From contig NZ_AP014545.1 in assembly GCF_016592435.1 (NCBI RefSeq), forward strand, positions 1,178,001 to 1,242,000: a DNA stretch of 64,000 bases, read 5' to 3'. The DNA is from Amphritea japonica ATCC BAA-1530 (GTDB lineage: Bacteria > Pseudomonadota > Gammaproteobacteria > Pseudomonadales > Balneatricaceae). The position numbers were made by a program, and so were the translations under genes. The notes below the pieces were generated by a model. It had not been told where the DNA came from. It saw only the letters and a program-made list of their open reading frames with translations, and ran no database searches. Each line of letters starts with the position of its first letter. Position 1 is the stretch's first letter. Shown one piece after another: positions 34,975-43,371 of this stretch.

Positions 34975-36459
34975 TTGTCAGATTTCACGCCTCATGGAAC
35001 CGATGAGTGGGTAGAGATGATCGGTGAGCAGGAGTTGCCGGCATTATGTTCTACTATCCGCGAGATCGAAAAACTTTCTAAAGATGATATTTCCTCTCTG
35101 GCAAAATTAGGCCAGACGGTACTTCATGACCATGCGTTAACCTCTTCTATTCTTAAAGTCGCTAATAGTGCCGGTTATATGGGGCGAAACCCCGTGACGA
35201 CGGTGAGTCGGGCGTCGGTGGTGTTGGGGCTGACACGGATTAAGAATGTCTGTATCACCGCTAAATTGCTGAATAGCTTATTGAAGAATCGAAAGCTGAC
35301 CCCCGAAGTTTATGAGCGTTTATTGAAGTTAATGGCGCAGTCGTTTCATGCGGGGATGATCGCTAAGTTAATGATGAAGAGTTATGAGGAGGATGTTCAG
35401 GAAGAGACTTTTATAGCGGCATTACTGAACCGTTTTGGTGAGAGTGCTTTCTGGAGTATGGGTGGACGGATAACGGTTGAGTTGGATAAGGCGTTGAGAC
35501 AAAAACAGGTCACCCGGCCTGAAGAGGCTGCCCATATTGTCCGACGGGTACTGGGGACGACGTTTGAAGAGATGAGTCTGGGGTTGGCCAGTTCGTGGAA
35601 CATGGGTTCTGTGCTGATTAGCTCGCTTGAAGAGCCTGAATTACGCACGCCGGAGTTAAGGTCAGTAAGCCTGTCGGTGCGTTTGAGTGCTACTCTGGCG
35701 AATCAACATTATAGTCGAGCAGAGCTTGATAAACTGTTGGCTGAGGCTGCAGATCTGATGCAGCAGGATAAATGGAAAGTGCTGGCTGAAGTTGAGCGTT
35801 GTTCAGAAGAGACGGTTGAGCTGTTGCAGTCATATGGTGCGGGGATTTTAACCCGCTATATTGGGCATGATCCGATAGTCTCTGAATCCAGAAACAATGA
35901 GTCTGAAGATCCTGAGCCGAGTGATCAGGCGCTCCAGTTAAAAATTCTCCGTGAACTGGCATTTTTACCCAGTGAAGGTGCGGACTTTAATCTTATTGTG
36001 CAAACCGCGATGGAGGGTGTCCACAGGGGTATTCGTATGCGCCGGACAATTGTTTTCCTTAAATCTCGTGAGCGGCGTAGTTTAATGCCCCGGTTTATAT
36101 CTGCGGCCGGTGGGAATCAGATTAAACAGGAGTTTGTGGTTGGTTTGAGTGGTTCTCCTAATATCTTTAGCCATGTATTGAATACCCGACAGCCCGCCTG
36201 GGTGGACAATGTGAATGCGCCTAAATGGCGATGTTATCTGGATAGCTCATTACGGCACTTAATCGCAGGAGATGAGTTCTTTGTGGCGCCGATCATCTGG
36301 GGTAAAGTTTGTGTCGGATTGTTTTACGCAGATCGCAATGATATTGCACACAAGGCCGTAGATCAGCCTCTAAGTCAGGATGACTTTATGGCGTTTACGC
36401 TCTTTTCACAGCAGACGAATATGTGTCTTTCGCTGATTCGAAAAAGCTCAGAACGATAA
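34975..36459 (+). CDS. HDOD-GAF signalling protein
   Basis: A 494-residue cytoplasmic protein. An HDOD domain (about 15-215; ELPALCSTIREIEKL, SSILKVANSAGYMG, SRASVVLGLTRIKNVCITAKLL, FIAALLNRFGESAFW) lacks the HD phosphohydrolase metal residues, as is usual for the family. A GAF-like domain occupies about 325-490 (LIVQTAMEGVHRGIRMRRTIVFLK, FFVAPIIWGKVCVGLFYADR). Such proteins act in stress or motility signalling by protein contact. The start is TTG 34975 with GAGGAAAG before it. Its promoter matches that of the preceding diguanylate cyclase gene, which suggests joint control. Confidence 0.85.
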   Translation: MSDFTPHGTDEWVEMIGEQELPALCSTIREIEKLSKDDISSLAKLGQTVLHDHALTSSILKVANSAGYMGRNPVTTVSRASVVLGLTRIKNVCITAKLLNSLLKNRKLTPEVYERLLKLMAQSFHAGMIAKLMMKSYEEDVQEETFIAALLNRFGESAFWSMGGRITVELDKALRQKQVTRPEEAAHIVRRVLGTTFEEMSLGLASSWNMGSVLISSLEEPELRTPELRSVSLSVRLSATLANQHYSRAELDKLLAEAADLMQQDKWKVLAEVERCSEETVELLQSYGAGILTRYIGHDPIVSESRNNESEDPEPSDQALQLKILRELAFLPSEGADFNLIVQTAMEGVHRGIRMRRTIVFLKSRERRSLMPRFISAAGGNQIKQEFVVGLSGSPNIFSHVLNTRQPAWVDNVNAPKWRCYLDSSLRHLIAGDEFFVAPIIWGKVCVGLFYADRNDIAHKAVDQPLSQDDFMAFTLFSQQTNMCLSLIRKSSER

Positions 36460-36469
36460 GAAGAGAAGT

Positions 36470-36500
36470 AAGCCTTATTGTTTAGGATAAGGCTTCTCAT
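36470..36500 (+). terminator. Terminator-like hairpin after the HDOD-GAF gene
   Basis: A 9-bp stem AAGCCTTAT/ATAAGGCTT with an 8-base loop is followed by CTCATTT, 11 bases after the stop. The T-run is short, so efficiency is uncertain. Confidence 0.6.
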
Positions 36501-36515
36501 TTAATGTGATCAGGG

Positions 36516-36692
36516 TTAGTGGGTTTGTAGTTCAGTGGTTTCAAGTGACACTAGTTTGTTTTCAATCCAGCAGCTCTCCTCTGTGACAATACTGATAGGA
36601 CAGTGTGGGTCCTGAAACTGTATCATTTCCTGCTCTTCTATTAAGCGGTGTCGGTGTATTTCATACTTGCTAGCGTTATTTGCTCTTTGCAT
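36516..36692 (-). CDS. Possible small protein of 58 residues
   Basis: A short frame with a reasonable ribosome site (AGGG eight bases before ATG 36692; an ATG two codons earlier is too close to it). The product is polar and acidic (EIHRHRLIEEQEMIQFQDPHCP ...), with two Cys and no membrane segment. I do not recognise it. It is the only gene candidate in the 450 bases between the HDOD-GAF gene and dnaX. Confidence 0.4.
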   Translation of the reverse strand: MQRANNASKYEIHRHRLIEEQEMIQFQDPHCPISIVTEESCWIENKLVSLETTELQTH

Positions 36693-36907
36693 ATCCATAT
36701 CCCTGCACGTTAGAAGCGTTATTGTTGTTTATGTAAGTTAGACCATAAATCATGGGTTATCTAACGGTGGGATGGAATTAAACCGAAGAGGGCCAATGAA
36801 AAGCAATTTAGTTGTCACTAAATAACGGGTTTCGCTGGCGATATCAGGCGGTTACCGTTAGCATTGGTAGCCATGAATAAACACCCTTCTGATATAGATT
36901 TACAGCG

Positions 36908-39010
36908 ATGAGTTATCAGGTACTGGCGCGTAAATGGCGTCCCGCAAAATTTACTGAAATGGTAGGGCAGGAGCATGTGCTCAAAGCTCTGGTTAATGCG
37001 CTGGATGATGACCGGTTGCACCATGCTTACCTGTTTACGGGCACCCGGGGTGTCGGTAAGACGTCAATTGCCCGCTTGTTTGCTAAATCACTCAACTGTG
37101 AAACCGGCGTTTCGTCAACCCCTTGTGGTGAGTGTTCTGCCTGCCGGGAGATTAGCGAAGGGCGATTTATTGATCTGATCGAAGTGGATGCGGCGTCCCG
37201 TACGAAGGTGGAAGACACCCGTGAGCTACTGGAAAATGTTCAGTATGCACCGACCCATGGGCGTTTTAAGGTATACCTCATCGATGAGGTACATATGCTG
37301 TCCACGCACTCTTTCAATGCGTTGCTGAAAACTCTGGAAGAGCCTCCCCCCCATGTTAAGTTTTTGCTGGCGACCACCGATCCGCAAAAACTACCGGTTA
37401 CGATTCTGTCTCGCTGTTTGCAATTTAATCTGAAAAACATGATCCCTGAGCGGATCGTTGAACACCTTTGTCGGGTGCTGACGGCAGAAAATATTAGTTA
37501 TGAAGAGCCTGCGCTATGGCTGTTGGCGCGTTCTGCTGATGGGTCGATGCGAGATGCACTGAGTCTAACGGATCAGGCAATCGCTTTCGGTGCGGGGCAG
37601 GTAATTGAAGCAGATGTTCGTGCAATGCTGGGCACGATTGATCAGCGACTGGTTTATCGGTTGGTAGACAGTCTGGCGGCTCATGATGCAAAGGCGTTAC
37701 TGACGTCGGTTGATGAGCTGGCGCGCTATTCTCCTGATTATAATGTTGTGTTGGGTGATCTTATTAGCCTGATGCACCGCATTGCACTGGCTCAGATCGT
37801 ACCGGATGCGGTAGATAACGGTCTCGGTGATCGGGAGATGTTATTGGATCTGGCGGGTAAATTGACGGCTGAAGATGTGCAGTTGTTCTACCAAACCGCT
37901 TTGATGGGCCGAAAAGATCTTCCATTCGTACCCGATGCCCGTGAAGGCCTCGAGATGACGCTGATGCGGATGCTGGCGTTCAGACCTGTCTCGGTAAGCA
38001 GTCAGGGGCTGAGTCAACCGACAGAGCCTTCTGCGGTAGAGCCGCCTGGCGTTGAAACATCGGCTGCTCCTGTATCAGCGGATGCTCCGGAATCAATTCC
38101 TGAATCAGCCCCTGAAACAGAGACACCTTTAGTTCACTCTGAAGTGCAAGCGCTCCGTCGGGTAGAGCTTGACTCAGCGGCGTCGTCCCCTCAGTCTGAC
38201 GTTGAGACCATGCCACAGTCGGCTCAACAGGAAGGGCCACCAGATTATGATGAGTCTTACCTGCAACAAGGGTCTGAGGATCAGCCGGGAAAAAAGTCTG
38301 AAACAGATTTAGTACCGCCAGCGGCTGCGGGGAACTCTCCTGCGCCGGAAAAAACTTTTCAGACAACGCCAGCTACGCCGATAAAGTCAGCGGTGGATCT
38401 GCCATGGGAAGAAAGCCCACCTGTTGCGTCGTCTGAGCCTGAAATACGAACAGAAGACACCCCTAAGCAGCCAGAGAACACCGAGCAAAGTAAACCTGCT
38501 GAACTGAGTGCTATCACTTCGGAAAGGTTGGCTCCGTCATTAGCAGTCGCGTCCGCCGTCGTAGAAGATAACGCGCCGGTAAAAGATATTGTTGAGCCAG
38601 TCGCTGAGGTGAGCCCGGATGTTAACCGGTTTAATGCTGATCAGTGGGTATTATTGGTTGAATTGATCGGACTGACGGGTATGACGTATAGCATTGCGTC
38701 TAATACGTCACTGGAGTCGGTTGAGGGGTGCTGGCGATTCCATTACACCCGCGAACAGAAAGCGATGATCAGTGATGTTCATACTGACCGCATCCGGGAA
38801 TCTATAGGCCATTATTTTAACGCTTCGGTTGAGGTAGAATTCAGCTTAGGTGATTACAGCCGTGAGACGCCAAGTCAGTACCGGGATCGGAAACGGGCGG
38901 AACGTCAGGTTGAAGCGGTCAGTTCTATTCAGAATGACCCTGTTGTACAGCGGGTGATCGAACGGTTCTCGGGCCGTATTGATCTCGAGTCGGTTCAGCC
39001 GATCGATTAA
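36908..39010 (+). CDS. dnaX: DNA polymerase III subunits tau (full length) and gamma
   Basis: The clamp-loader ATPase; tau also ties polymerase cores and DnaB helicase together. 700 residues. Walker A GTRGVGKT (45-52), a zinc site C64/C73/C76/C79, Walker B LIDEVHML, sensor 1 TTDPQKL and SRC motif LSRCLQF mark AAA+ domains I-III (1-365). A Pro/Glu/Ser-rich linker (about 370-580) leads to the tau-specific C-terminus that binds the alpha subunit. A slippery A-AAA-AAG in phase at codons 462-463 would give a 464-residue gamma. Followed by ybaB and recR, the classic order. Confidence 0.97.
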   Translation: MSYQVLARKWRPAKFTEMVGQEHVLKALVNALDDDRLHHAYLFTGTRGVGKTSIARLFAKSLNCETGVSSTPCGECSACREISEGRFIDLIEVDAASRTKVEDTRELLENVQYAPTHGRFKVYLIDEVHMLSTHSFNALLKTLEEPPPHVKFLLATTDPQKLPVTILSRCLQFNLKNMIPERIVEHLCRVLTAENISYEEPALWLLARSADGSMRDALSLTDQAIAFGAGQVIEADVRAMLGTIDQRLVYRLVDSLAAHDAKALLTSVDELARYSPDYNVVLGDLISLMHRIALAQIVPDAVDNGLGDREMLLDLAGKLTAEDVQLFYQTALMGRKDLPFVPDAREGLEMTLMRMLAFRPVSVSSQGLSQPTEPSAVEPPGVETSAAPVSADAPESIPESAPETETPLVHSEVQALRRVELDSAASSPQSDVETMPQSAQQEGPPDYDESYLQQGSEDQPGKKSETDLVPPAAAGNSPAPEKTFQTTPATPIKSAVDLPWEESPPVASSEPEIRTEDTPKQPENTEQSKPAELSAITSERLAPSLAVASAVVEDNAPVKDIVEPVAEVSPDVNRFNADQWVLLVELIGLTGMTYSIASNTSLESVEGCWRFHYTREQKAMISDVHTDRIRESIGHYFNASVEVEFSLGDYSRETPSQYRDRKRAERQVEAVSSIQNDPVVQRVIERFSGRIDLESVQPID
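38276..38328 (+). promoter_or_regulatory. Programmed -1 frameshift site in dnaX
   Basis: The heptamer A-AAA-AAG (38290-38296) lies in the zero-frame phase required for tandem slippage. After a -1 slip the ribosome reads GTC and then TGA (38299-38301). A Shine-Dalgarno-like GAGGA (38276-38280) lies nine bases upstream, and a hairpin CCG-CAG/CTG-CGG with one bulged base can form shortly downstream (about 38318-38333). These three parts copy the E. coli dnaX arrangement. Confidence 0.82.
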
Positions 39011-39043
39011 GCCAGAGACTAAGAGATAGACGAGGAAAGTATT

Positions 39044-39367
39044 ATGAAAGGTGGCATGGGCAACCTAATGAAGCAGGCACAGAAGATGCAGGCTGATATG
39101 CAGAAAGCACAGGAAGAAATTGCTAAGGCTGAGGTCAATGGCGAATCGGGTGCAGGTCTGGTTAAAATTGTGATGAATGGTCGCCATGATGTACGCAGTG
39201 TTGCCATTGACGAAAGCTTGATGGAAGAAGATAAAGAGATCCTTGAAGACCTGATTGCTGCAGCAATCAACGATGCTGTACGCAAAGTTGAGAGTACCAC
39301 TCAGGAAAAAATGGCGAGCGTAACTGGTGGTATGGGTATGCCACCGGGCTTTAATATGCCGTTCTAA
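39044..39367 (+). CDS. ybaB: Nucleoid-associated protein YbaB/EbfC
   Basis: A 107-residue DNA-binding dimer. Family features: [26 protein letters not shown] (long N-terminal helix), [21 protein letters not shown] and a C-terminal helix [22 protein letters not shown] followed by a Gly/Met/Pro-rich tail. RBS GAGGAAAG precedes ATG. It lies between dnaX and recR as in most gammaproteobacteria. Confidence 0.95.
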   Translation: MKGGMGNLMKQAQKMQADMQKAQEEIAKAEVNGESGAGLVKIVMNGRHDVRSVAIDESLMEEDKEILEDLIAAAINDAVRKVESTTQEKMASVTGGMGMPPGFNMPF

Positions 39368-39380
39368 GGCGACTGAAACT

Positions 39381-39980
39381 ATGTCATTTAGTCCGCTTAT
39401 TCAGGATTTGATCGATGCCTTTCGGTGTTTACCCGGTGTTGGGCCAAAAACGGCTCAGCGGATGGCATTTCATATGCTTGAACGAGACCGGGAAGGCGCT
39501 GCATCATTGTCAGCGGCGCTGACGATTGCTGCCGATAAAGTGGGCCACTGTACTAGTTGTCGTACGCTTTCGGAAAATGATCTCTGCCAGATTTGCGCAG
39601 ATAATTCACGGGATGAAAGCCAGATATGTGTGCTTGAATCACCGGTAGATATGCTGGCGGTTGAACAGACAGGCGGCTTTAATGGTGGTTATTTTGTTCT
39701 GATGGGGCATTTGTCTCCCATTGATGGGGTTGGCCCTGATGATCTGGGGCTGGATAAATTGTTCAGCCGGCTTGAGTCGGGTGTGGTCAAAGAAATTATT
39801 CTGGCAACGAATCCCACCGTCGAAGGTGAAGCGACAGCTCACTATATTGCTGAGCAGATAAAAGCGTTGAATATAAAGGTCACCCGCATCGCACATGGCG
39901 TGCCTGTGGGGGGAGAACTTGAATATGTTGATGGCGGCACTCTGGCCCATGCAATGGCTGGCCGACGGTCGATGAATTGA
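39381..39980 (+). CDS. recR: Recombination protein RecR
   Basis: 199 residues; loads RecA at gaps with RecF and RecO. It has the N-terminal helix-hairpin-helix ([17 protein letters not shown]), a four-Cys zinc finger ([16 protein letters not shown]), a Toprim domain ([38 protein letters not shown]) and a C-terminal Walker-like segment. ATG 39381 fits the family; the open frame to 39327 overlaps ybaB and is not used. Its stop is 7 bases before the rnd start. Confidence 0.97.
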   Translation: MSFSPLIQDLIDAFRCLPGVGPKTAQRMAFHMLERDREGAASLSAALTIAADKVGHCTSCRTLSENDLCQICADNSRDESQICVLESPVDMLAVEQTGGFNGGYFVLMGHLSPIDGVGPDDLGLDKLFSRLESGVVKEIILATNPTVEGEATAHYIAEQIKALNIKVTRIAHGVPVGGELEYVDGGTLAHAMAGRRSMN

Positions 39981-39987
39981 GGTGGTA

Positions 39988-41154
39988 ATGACAGAAGCCT
40001 ATAACTGGCAGCAACTGGAACGCGCTGCTGATCAGCCGATCTGGATCACTGATGATGAAGCGCTGGCGCAGTATTGCAAAGCCTGGCAGGCATTACCATT
40101 GATTGCGCTGGATACTGAGTTCATCCGGGTTGATACTTTCTATCCCGTTCCCGGCTTGATTCAGATCGCCGATGATAAGGCGTGTTATCTGATTGATCCG
40201 TTAAAGATCGAAGATTATGAGCCGATGGTGCAATTGTTTCGCGACCCGTCTGTGCTTAAAGTACTGCACGCAGGCAGTGAGGATCTTGAACTATTCCTCT
40301 ATATGCTGGGTGATCTGCCGACGCCAATTTTTGATACTCAAATTGCAGCGGGCTTTCTCGGCTGGGGCTTTTCTATGGGCTACCAGCGACTTGTAGAACA
40401 CGCGCTTGATGTTCATTTGGAGAAGGGTGAAACCACGTCGGATTGGTTACAGCGTCCGCTGACTAACTCTCAGGAACACTATGCAGCATTAGATGTTGCT
40501 TATCTGCCTGCCCTTTGTCAGCAACAGCAGGCTGAACTGGCAGAGCGGGGGATGGCCAATTGGGCTGCGGAAGAGACAGCTTTGTTGTTGCCGCAAATGC
40601 CGGATAGGGACCCGGATGGGGTAACCTATTATCAGCGCTTTAGTCAGGCCTGGAAGTTATCACCGGAAAGAATAGCGGCGTTACGTGATCTGACTGCCTG
40701 GCGGGAGCGAATTTGCCGGCAACGGGATACGACTCGTAATAAGGTACTGCGAAACAGTGCTCTGTTGGATATAGTGAATAAGTGGCCTACAACGACTCAG
40801 GCATTGTCCCGGGTGGAGGATGTTCGTCATCAACAGGTCAGGCAGGATGGCGAAGTGATTCTTGGCTATCTTAAAACGGCCGCAGAGTCAGCCGCTGCAA
40901 AACCACCGGCGCCGATCCAGAGACCCTTGGGTTATCAGTGGAATAAACCCCTGAAGGCGCTAAAAGCGATGGCCCGTGCTAAAGCTGAAGAGCTGAATAT
41001 AGCGCCGGAAATATTGTTACGAAAGAAAGATCTTGATGCTCTGATTCGGACTGAAAATCAGGGTGAGTTCAGCCTTCCGCCTAGCCTGTCCGGCTGGCGA
41101 AAAGAGGTGATTGGTGATGCGTTGTTGGAAAAACTGCAAAGCCTGGAAGTATAA
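39988..41154 (+). CDS. rnd: Ribonuclease D
   Basis: A 3'-5' exoribonuclease that trims tRNA and other stable RNA precursors. Length 388. The DEDDy catalytic set is present: ALDTEFIRVDTF, VLHAGSEDLELF, FDTQIAAGFLGW and HYAALDVAYLPAL. An HRDC domain (about 210-290; WKLSPERIAALRDLTAWRERICRQRDTTRNKVL) and a second helical C-terminal domain follow. ATG 39988 has GAGGTGG just before it; GTG 39982 lies inside that site. Confidence 0.95.
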   Translation: MTEAYNWQQLERAADQPIWITDDEALAQYCKAWQALPLIALDTEFIRVDTFYPVPGLIQIADDKACYLIDPLKIEDYEPMVQLFRDPSVLKVLHAGSEDLELFLYMLGDLPTPIFDTQIAAGFLGWGFSMGYQRLVEHALDVHLEKGETTSDWLQRPLTNSQEHYAALDVAYLPALCQQQQAELAERGMANWAAEETALLLPQMPDRDPDGVTYYQRFSQAWKLSPERIAALRDLTAWRERICRQRDTTRNKVLRNSALLDIVNKWPTTTQALSRVEDVRHQQVRQDGEVILGYLKTAAESAAAKPPAPIQRPLGYQWNKPLKALKAMARAKAEELNIAPEILLRKKDLDALIRTENQGEFSLPPSLSGWRKEVIGDALLEKLQSLEV

Positions 41155-41165
41155 ATAGAGACCGT

Positions 41166-41456
41166 ATGAAGAAGATTTGTAGCGTTTACAGAAGTTCTAA
41201 AAAAGACGAAATGTACCTGTACGTCGATAAAGCAGAGCAGTTAGCGAGGGTGCCTGACGCGTTGAAAGAGATGTTTGGTGCGCCTGTTCATGTTTTCGAT
41301 ATGCTGCTTACACCTGAGAAGGAACTGTCACGGGTTGAGGCAGCTAAAGTGTTGGAGGATATCCGTGAAAAAGGGTACTTCTTGCAGATGCCGCCGCCTA
41401 AAGATGACTATCTGTTGAACCTCCATCAGGATCGTCCAGAAACTGGCGTTCGCTAG
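41166..41456 (+). CDS. ycgL: YcgL-domain protein
   Basis: A 96-residue protein of the YcgL family: KICSVYRSSKKDEMYLYVDKAEQLARVPDALKEMFG at the N-terminus and EKGYFLQMPPP near the end. Function unknown. It follows rnd by 11 bases and shares the TAG-TG junction with ycgN, so rnd-ycgL-ycgN is one unit, a common order in gammaproteobacteria. Confidence 0.92.
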   Translation: MKKICSVYRSSKKDEMYLYVDKAEQLARVPDALKEMFGAPVHVFDMLLTPEKELSRVEAAKVLEDIREKGYFLQMPPPKDDYLLNLHQDRPETGVR

Positions 41457-41893
41457 TGGCTCATCAGGTTTTTTGGCGCTCTAAGTCGCTGCAGGAGATG
41501 TCTTCCGATGAGTGGGAGTCGCTCTGCGATGGCTGCTCTTTGTGTTGTCTTCATAAACTGGAAGATGAAGAGACGAATGAGGTGTATTACACCAGTGTGG
41601 TCTGCCATCTGCTGGATATGGATACTCTCTTTTGCACGAAGTATGAAGAGCGTTGTTCACTGGTGCCGCAGTGTGTAAAACTGCGCCCTGAAGATGTGAA
41701 AGAGTTTCACTGGTTACCACCGACTTGTGCTTATCGTTTAGTGCATGAAGGGAAGGATCTGTATGATTGGCACCCACTGATGAGCGGACGTCGAGAGTCG
41801 GTCAAGGAAGCGGGGGCTTCTGTTTTGAACTGGTTTGAGGTGACTGATGATCAGGTCGAAGAAGATGACTACATCGATTACCTGATTCAGTGA
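41456..41893 (+). CDS. ycgN: YcgN-family cysteine-cluster protein (UPF0260)
   Basis: A 145-residue protein with a conserved set of cysteines (CDGCSLCC, VCHLLD, FCTKYEERCSLVPQC, PTCAYR) likely to bind a metal or Fe-S cluster. The function is unknown. It begins at GTG overlapping the TAG of ycgL by one base. A bidirectional terminator follows. Confidence 0.93.
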   Translation: MAHQVFWRSKSLQEMSSDEWESLCDGCSLCCLHKLEDEETNEVYYTSVVCHLLDMDTLFCTKYEERCSLVPQCVKLRPEDVKEFHWLPPTCAYRLVHEGKDLYDWHPLMSGRRESVKEAGASVLNWFEVTDDQVEEDDYIDYLIQ

Positions 41894-41910
41894 ATGATGG
41901 AACGCCTTAA

Positions 41911-41936
41911 AAAAAACCGCTTACCGCGGTTTTTTT
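41911..41936. terminator. Bidirectional terminator between ycgN and the ybjN-like gene
   Basis: Arms AAAAAACCGC (41911-41920) and GCGGTTTTTT (41926-41935) with a 5-base loop give a GC stem flanked by an A run on one side and a T run on the other, so it can stop both convergent genes. Confidence 0.9.
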
Positions 41937-41961
41937 ATGCCTGGCAGGCCGGATGGAAGCT

Positions 41962-42423
41962 CTAATTTTTATCATTATCCTGGGCAAAGCTGATATAGCG
42001 AGGCACCGATGTTTCAACAAACACCTGGATCATAGCTTTCATCATATCCTGGGTTATTCCTGCATTCGATAGCAGATCTGTTTCCAGGGCAATATCCATA
42101 TCGTTATCAAGATAGGCCCGTGACAGACGGGTAGTGCGGTTCCACTCATTCATATCTTCGTAATTAAGCTTAAGGCCTGTGGAACCGAAATAGAGGTGTA
42201 AGTCGCCATCGTCGTGATTATAGAGCACGTAGATGTTACCTGCGGCTTTAAAGCGAATCTCTCCCTCCTCAATGATCCTCACTGATCCGTATCCTTCATC
42301 CCGAAGAACTTGTTTTACCTCGGTGTCAGAAAAGCGTTCTACTATAGTGCTGTCAGCCTGAGCGCTTATGGCGAGGAAGCTTAAGAGTATAGTCGATATC
42401 AGTGTATTCAGTGCTTTCATCAT
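41962..42423 (-). CDS. YbjN-domain periplasmic protein
   Basis: About 153 residues with a signal peptide (MMKALNTLISTILLSFLAISAQA) and a YbjN-like domain (ERFSDTEVKQVLRDEGYGSVRIIEEGEIRFKAAGNIYVLY ... LNYEDMNEWNRTTRLSRAYLDNDMDIALETDL). Its role is unknown; YbjN-type domains resemble type III secretion chaperones in fold. AGGAC lies just before the ATG pair at 42423/42420; the longer frame to 42474 has no such site. Confidence 0.82.
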   Translation of the reverse strand: MMKALNTLISTILLSFLAISAQADSTIVERFSDTEVKQVLRDEGYGSVRIIEEGEIRFKAAGNIYVLYNHDDGDLHLYFGSTGLKLNYEDMNEWNRTTRLSRAYLDNDMDIALETDLLSNAGITQDMMKAMIQVFVETSVPRYISFAQDNDKN

Positions 42424-42580
42424 TCGTCCTGGATTTAGATGCTTTGTTCCTTGTAGGTCGCGGCATAATAACATGCTGCTGCAAAATAAATGGATGCGCT
42501 GAATCAGTGAGTTTTAGAAATAAATGGATTTTTTATGGTATATCTGCCCCTGAACAGGGGCAGAAAATAGTGACAGGGTG

Positions 42581-43351
42581 TTAGTTTGAGAGATAGCTCA
42601 TTCGCTGAGCGAAAAGCTCCTGACAGGGCGCTATGATTGCCTTCAGGTCACTTTTCAGACGACTGCCCATGAGGTCGGTTTTCTCTGTTTTAAAATACTC
42701 GACGACCATGCGCTCTTCAGAACGGTTATTCGCGGCGATATCTATGCCATCACCGATACAATAAGCATAAACGGGCAGATGATTAGTCACCACTGTATCT
42801 ATCTGATCAGGATCCAGAAGGAGTTTGCGTGAGGTTAGATAGCGTCGATACTCCTGAGCTGATGCGGCAGCCATTCCCTTTAACTGAGTACTGGTAAATC
42901 GTTTGGACTCATCCTGACTGGCTAAGAACTGTTTCATTCGGGTATGGACTTTAGACACTTCTTCGTTAAAGGTATGGGGGGCATAGCGCTCGTTGGTTGT
43001 ACGATACAGTTCGAGTTCGGCTATTTTGCCTTTCAGGCTGGCGATCTGTTTGCGCATCTCGATGGCTTCATCGAGGAGCTTCACTCGCTCCTGCTTCATG
43101 TTGCTGATGACCCGTTGGGTCGGCGAAAGGTTATTCTGGCCGATGCTCGGAGCAAGTTCAGGATCAATTGCAGCGTTGGCAGGGCCGGAATCCGCGGGGC
43201 TAACCATCTCTCCGAAACCTTCTACTTTTTTTCTATTTTCTGCTTGCTGGTCACTGATGCCGGTGTAGATGAAATAACCCGTCGCTATGAGAATGATAAG
43301 CAGTACTGGTCCACCGATAAGTAGAGCGAGTTTTAGCTTGCTTAGCTGCAT
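42581..43351 (-). CDS. Single-pass membrane protein with coiled coil, unrecognised
   Basis: 256 residues: a short N-terminal cytoplasmic part, one membrane helix (about 8-30), then a periplasmic region with a coiled coil (about 80-120; SNMKQERVKLLDEAIEMRKQIASLKGKIAELELYR) and a helical C-terminal domain with two cysteines (YAYCIGDG, IAPCQELF). I do not know the family. It starts 21 bases after the stop of the tail-specific protease gene on the same strand, so the two are probably co-transcribed and may act together in the periplasm. Confidence 0.7.
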   Translation of the reverse strand: MQLSKLKLALLIGGPVLLIILIATGYFIYTGISDQQAENRKKVEGFGEMVSPADSGPANAAIDPELAPSIGQNNLSPTQRVISNMKQERVKLLDEAIEMRKQIASLKGKIAELELYRTTNERYAPHTFNEEVSKVHTRMKQFLASQDESKRFTSTQLKGMAAASAQEYRRYLTSRKLLLDPDQIDTVVTNHLPVYAYCIGDGIDIAANNRSEERMVVEYFKTEKTDLMGSRLKSDLKAIIAPCQELFAQRMSYLSN

Positions 43352-43371
43352 TGAGAAAGATGCCTGTCTGG

